DNA from: Taenia hydatigena
Taxonomy: Eukaryota > Platyhelminthes > Cestoda > Cyclophyllidea > Taeniidae
DNA length: 64,000 nt
Assembly: GCA_036345935.2 (NCBI GenBank)
Contig: JADWOT020000004.1
Coordinates: forward strand, 8,804,696 to 8,868,695
Reading direction: 5' to 3'
Shown here piece by piece: positions 58,874 to 64,000 of this stretch. Under the pieces are notes generated by a model that was not told where the DNA came from, searched no databases, and saw nothing but the letters and a program-made list of their open reading frames with translations. The position numbers were made by a program, and so were the translations under genes. The stretch's first letter is position 1; the number at the start of each line of letters is the position of its first letter.

Positions 58874-61800
58874 TACACACACACACGCACACACAAGTTG
58901 GCTTAGGAGATGGGCTAATTTGATTTGACATCTCCGCTGCCTCCGGTTGGCTTTCTTTACTTTGTATCCTTTAGGAACACGCAAAGTGCTGCTACTTATA
59001 TGCATTTCGATTCATGCATATGCATTAGTTTACCTAGACCCATAAAGACTTCGCTTTGCCTGTTTTGTGGACCTGAACTAGATGCAAAACGCTAGAATGC
59101 TCTTGTGACATTCTTTGCGAAATTGTCTGCTTCATGCACTACCGCATTTTCACCGCGGCATACATTTCCCAATGTGCTATACACCTAGGCGTTTTGCATT
59201 TATCCAAGCACAGCTTTTTGTAAACAAGAGCTGGAAATCTCGAGTCCCTAAATTTCAGAGCGCTGTTGGAAGCGAAGTATTTAAGTCGATTGTTTGCATC
59301 TTCACAGTGATGCACCGGAATAGGCTCATTGGAACGATAATCAAAGCATAAATTGTGAGAATGCTATTGCGAGATCACATCCTTGCCACTTTTCTTGCCT
59401 TTCCTTCCCAAAAGCACTGGAAACATTTGTTTTCGAATGGCCTTGGGGCACTGAATGTAGCTGTTAATGATAATGGTTCTGTTGTAGTTTGTTGGTTTCT
59501 TACTTCGTCGTAATTAGAATGCCCATGTTGAGCTTTAATTTGACTAGTACTTTATTTCACCAGTCGTGATAATTATGGCAAGATATTTTTTCATCTCTGT
59601 TAAATTTAATCTACTCTCAAGCGTTGATCCGTCTTCTGTGGACAGATTTATTTAAGTACGGTCCAGTTCGAAAGGAACCCAGTCATGCACTATTGTTAAA
59701 AGAAATGGCACACGTTCCATTTAGTTGCCTGTTTTCTTCTCTTTTTGCACCAACACTTAGGTAGTTAAATAACCATTTAATTGGAAAATCATGCGATTAG
59801 AGACTATTAACATTGTTGCTGAATACTTTTATTGCAGTTGCCTTCTTTACGCCTACAAGAGGTTACGCCTCGAAATTCTTCACGCGCCATTCGCATCATT
59901 CTTGCTAAACGATGAGTGAGGGCAAAAACGTGTATGATGAACGGTTTCTGCCTAAATTCCTGCTCTCCCTCAAAAGTCGATTCGTGCTAACTTGAAATAG
60001 TTAGTGGGACTCGCGTAACCACAGCGAAGTTAAATACGATAAGCGCTAAAACGCCACATTACCAGAATCGTAGGCGCGATCAACACAATCAGGCTTTAAG
60101 ATTCCATTTCCGATAAGGTTAGGTGGGCAAATTTTATAAGAGAGAATAGACTGGAAGATGAAATCGCAGCAGTCCCAAAAGATAAGCCCTATATTTGATC
60201 TTGAGTGGTCGCATTGAAGTGGGCAGTTCTATTTCCCTCTACTCCTGATTGCCTTACTGTTGCATGGCTGCTATTATTCGCAATGGCAGTGAACCTTTAA
60301 AGGTATCTCAGGGTACTGTCAACGGAGACAGCAATGATGAAAACAGAGAAAGCGAGCTTGGTGCCGGCTTAAGGAATGCATAAACTTTTGGTGTAATTTT
60401 TATTGCAACCTCTTAATCATTGTGTGGAGGAGCGTGTGACAATGGCCCAAAGAGCCGTGTTAATGGAGGAGTGAGTGAACGAGTGGGTGTGTGGTTGTAA
60501 ACGCATGGAGAAGGTATTGTAAATGAAGCCAGTGTGCCGCTTCATTGAAGCTCTAGCTGTTGGAATTGGCGCAAAACACGACAGTGAGGTTAAATAGAGT
60601 CCACCCTTTGGCACACAAAATCTGGCAGTGAACCATCAACAGCTAAATTGCTGACTGCTCAATAGAAAAGATTCGCTGCGTTACAACTTATCACCATTTC
60701 TGCACTTCCAACGCATATATGTGGTTCGCAGTTTTGTACAGCACAATATCTAACTATGAAACTTTTGGCTGTTCGATTAGAAAGAAATGAAGCAGAGCTT
60801 GAACAACGGTGTGACAGTGCTTAAGTGATGAGATCTGTGATCCGAAATCGGAAAGAATATTCTCAGGACGACATTTATCTGAACAAGGCATATTCCAGAC
60901 CCTAAAGGCAAGAGAACGTGTCACGCCTCTGGCGGTCGAAGCAGAGCAACTTCATTAAGGCGGAAATGCTTCCCCAATCATAACAAACTTCTTAACTATA
61001 ATAACAGTTCTTCGAGCTGCTATTACAGGATTATGGGGTTACACCGCAAACACGTGACAGAGACATTTGGTTCAAAGTTCACTAAATACCTCGCATCAGG
61101 ATGAGATGTTCAGGAAGTGTTCACCTCTTCCTGTTGAATTTCGAAATTAGGTCTGCTTCATTGCTTAGTGGAGAGTGCAAACATGCGGCTTTTAATGCAT
61201 AAGCATTTGCCTCAAGAGGCTTATTTAATTTTAGTATAGCAAGTTTGTAGGACTACTTTTACAATGTGCACTTGCGCTGTTCAAATTCGCTAAGAAGAGC
61301 AAAGAAGATATCGGAGCAGTTGACATGCTTGGGCATCGGCCAACTCTCGCGGAACATGCCTTCCATTCTCTTGGGTGTGAGATTCAGCTTGTACTGCACC
61401 ATCCCCAACCACGTGTCATCAATTGCCATGGGCTTAGTGAAGTGCATTGCCAGAGCCAAGTCGTGGACATGACGGTAGCTCCACATACTGTAGATACCCA
61501 AGTACTGTGGTGTATGGAATGGCCAAGGAATTTCGCGCTTCGAGAAGGCCCACTGCAGATACGGACTGGTGTGCCGAAAGACAGGATTCACCATCACTTC
61601 GCAACCGTAGTTCAGGTTTTCTCGAAGTTCCGGTGTTAGGCTGCGTACAAATGTGACTAACTTATTTGTATTGACGGCATAGTCGTCATCAAGAAAGACG
61701 AAGATGGGTTTGCAGAGTCGACAAAATCGAGCAGCCCACTGGAATGTGTGGAACATTTTCAGCGTCAAATTATAGTAGGAGTCTTCGTAGTCACCGACAA

Positions 61801-64000
61801 GTAGGTCATCATATTCGTGCATTTCCCTGGAAAGCATTTCGGCTGTCCTTTGTGGATGCTGTGAATATGCCTTCAGTTTATTTCCTGCTCTGTTATTAAG
61901 GGTCACATTGAATCCGTCTCGTTGAAATACGTTGTCCAGCGAAGTTCGTGGTAAGCCGATAGAGAAGATGAGGCAAATCTTCACATCCGGGTAGTAGAGA
62001 TGGTAGAGTTTGCATAGTTGAATTCTCTCCTCAAAATTGTAGACTTCTGACTTGTAGACAATCACCACGTCAGGGCGAGACAATCCACCGGCGAGCGCAT
62101 CTGTGGCTTGTGGGTGCGTGAGAGGAGAGCATACTCTAGAGGGTACTTGGAGAAATCGGATCCATGGATTGTAAAGGGGAGGCTAAAAGAAGAATGCAAG
62201 ATCACAGAATAATATTCCTGAGATATTGTTTCATGCAAGACGGTAGAGGATGGGATGTCATGAGTGGAATAGCAAAAGCATATTCATGCACACACTCATC
62301 CACACGTATTAACTACCACACGGAGGGCTGCTAGCCCACTTACAAGAAAGTGGTGTCATGAAACGCAATGGTAGACTTTCTGCGTACGTGAGAAATGGGT
62401 TTGTCATTAATGAGCGATTGCAGTGTAGCCCTCATGGCAATCGACTGAGGATAAAGCTGGTAGACGCTAGGATCAAAATTTGGCAACCACTCGGCATCCG
62501 GAATGCTTGCCAACTCCTCAAATCTCAGGCGTCTACTGCTTCCGTTTATTCGAATTTTCGACTCCTCAATCGTGGGTGTTGTGTTCAGTAGGTTGGATAT
62601 ATCGAAGGCGCTCGTAAAGCACGGGCTCAGCCGATAGTAGCCGTTTGGGCTCGCAAAAATACTATCGTTCCATGCGCAGTAAGTACCGTTGCGATTTGGT
62701 TGAGTTACCCACCTCTCGGAGGATGTGGTTTTGAAGTGAATGGCATAAATGTAGATAAGGTAATTTATGGATGCGCAGATGACAATGAAGTATAACACCG
62801 ATTTTCGATTTGTAGAATGGAAAGGAAGAGCAGGAGCTCCCATGTTTCATGCTACAATGCAGTGCTTAATTCAACTGCGTGCAGTTCATATGTGGGCGCG
62901 TCTTACCAGAAATTACTTTGCTAAGTGGTCTATAACGATGGGATAGTGTGCTAGCAATGCTTGAGGCTGGAGTGGCTGTGCTTGCCTCACAGCATCATCT
63001 GGCAATGTAGCAGGTGAGTGCACGTAAACGCACTTGATGCGCATTTGCCTGCCTCTTCACATCCACTCCCACATCACTTCACCCACTGCCTGGCGCACCA
63101 CACACTGCACAAGCGTGTGCAACAGACTGCAACACGGTTATACTTGCATTTCCTTACTAAAGCGACTGATCTGCCTAAGGTAAGGGAGATATTGTGTATA
63201 AATCAGATCTGCAAAATCAGCTGAACAACCTGCGACTGGGTGTTGGAAAAGAACCCTGAAATCTCCACTCATTACCGCGACACGCATCCCATTCAGTAGC
63301 ATGCTGACAAAACTATCCTCAAGCAAAGTACTTCCCGAAGAAACAATTTAGGTATTTGTATAAAATCGTATATAATTTTAAACAAACCCGAATTCGGGTT
63401 ATAGAAGCGCAATCACACCCATGTAATCGGGGTGATGGGATAAATTTTGGCATTTTGTTGAGCAACAGTAGCATTGCCATTGGGTATGCATCGTGCATTA
63501 ATAATGTGCATTTATGTACAACCGAGTGATAGAGATGAATCTTTGAGCTAGACACATTAATGTTTTATGCAGACTTGATTTGGCATCAGTGGGAATGATG
63601 TTTACCTTTAAAGATAGTAATTCTAAGTAGATCTGTGCATGAAAGTGTGTGTCAAATATTTGCACGTTTTCATTGATACGGAAGTGTATTTTTGCATCAT
63701 GCATAAGTATGTGAATATGGGGGTACAAATCTAAATTTTGGAAATCAGAATACATGTATGCATACCAGTGAGCATAGCGTCAGTTTTGTGTTCGCTGCTA
63801 TAGGCGGTAACGACGACGCGGTTCGTCTATGCAACGCTGCTTTTCAATGCCAATTGAAGTAATGTGTAGCAGCGTGCTTTTGGCAGCCATCTGGATGGGC
63901 TGAAAGTAAGAGCTGAACTGACTACTTCTACGTCATCTTGCCGTGTTACTTGTGGTGCGGAATTCGCTTGTCTTTGGTGCAAAAGGCCAAATTGAGGCGT
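58873..64000 (-). repeat. Right arm of GT31 palindrome 2
   Basis: Read on the minus strand: 5' flank from beyond the window edge to 62,851, GT31 copy 5, then 3' flank. Between 58,873 and 60,660 it holds the inverted equivalents of unit 1 positions 6,351-8,130 joined to about 9,846-9,940, so it lost a different part (about 1.7 kb) of the flank than the left arm did. The arm continues off the right edge. Confidence 0.85.
61259..62843 (-). CDS. GT31 beta-1,3-galactosyltransferase-like gene, copy 5
   Basis: This is the mirror copy of copy 4. Exon 1 is 62,843-62,344, intron 62,343-62,183 (161 nt, GTAAGT...TTTTAG), exon 2 62,182-61,259 (TAA at 61,259-61,261). The catalytic frame is open throughout and keeps FLDDDYAV, DYEDSYYNLTLKMF, WPFHTPQYLG and IDDTWLG. 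It differs by substitutions clustered in otherwise invariant places: VYKSEVYNFEERIQLCKLY for VYKSGVYNFEERSQLRKLY, DVKICLIF for DVKIYLIF, and RLSPCFTSAFDIS for RLRLCYTSVFDKS in the stem. These look like relaxed constraint. The same stem frame discontinuity is present, and the TCTAG alternative acceptor is conserved. Possibly functional, possibly an early pseudogene. Confidence 0.7.

Noticed and set aside
1..64000. CRISPR arrays, prokaryotic operons, tRNA or rRNA genes
   Set aside because: No regularly spaced short repeats, no Shine-Dalgarno-led gene strings, and no cloverleaf or rRNA signature could be recognised by eye on either strand.

Overview
The window looks like nuclear DNA of a metazoan, most likely a flatworm and probably a tapeworm. 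The reasons are interrupted coding frames with short GT-AG introns (40, 66, 96, 120, 142 and about 160 nt), low gene density, GC slightly above 40 percent by eye, runs of GTGGGT/ACCCAC-type low complexity, and a divergent beta-1,3-glycosyltransferase (GT31) gene in many local copies. The species assignment is inference. Nothing prokaryotic or viral is visible, and no tRNA, rRNA or intact transposon was recognised.

Layout. About half of the window is built from segmental duplications of one unit carrying a two-exon GT31 gene. Unit 1 (about 3,595-10,100) follows a 3.3-kb repeat A (284-3,594) and holds GT31 copy 1 (+), broken by a nonsense codon. Units 2 and 3 form an imperfect palindrome (about 19,690-26,850): copy 2 (+) is cut in the catalytic domain at the fold-back point near 22,700, and copy 3 (-) is full length but frameshifted. 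A lone piece of the 5' flank lies at 31,600-32,455. Repeat A returns at 51,040-53,108, followed by a second, larger palindrome (about 53,465-64,000, centre near 58,873 in a CA repeat) with copies 4 (+) and 5 (-). These two have intact catalytic frames. All five copies share a frame discontinuity in the stem, between the 5' end of exon 2 and the catalytic domain.

Between the units lie: an older inverted repeat (14,600-16,060 and 18,300-19,700); exons of an unrecognised minus-strand gene (29,342-28,956); coding-like minus-strand sequence at 31,330-30,838; the four last exons of an unrecognised plus-strand gene with a GC-AG intron (40,458-41,404); a cluster of RNA recognition motif (RRM) exons, one apparently good (45,316-45,657) and two damaged (43,511-43,608 and 48,468-48,196); and a minus-strand coiled-coil gene with a cysteine-cluster C-terminus (49,814-49,173). 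Long tracts (10.1-14.6, 32.5-37.3 and 49.9-51.0 kb among others) show no recognisable gene.

The GT31 copies would act in the Golgi on glycoprotein or glycolipid glycans. I see no operon-like or pathway grouping of the other genes. The main biology on view is local amplification, inversion and decay of a glycosyltransferase gene.
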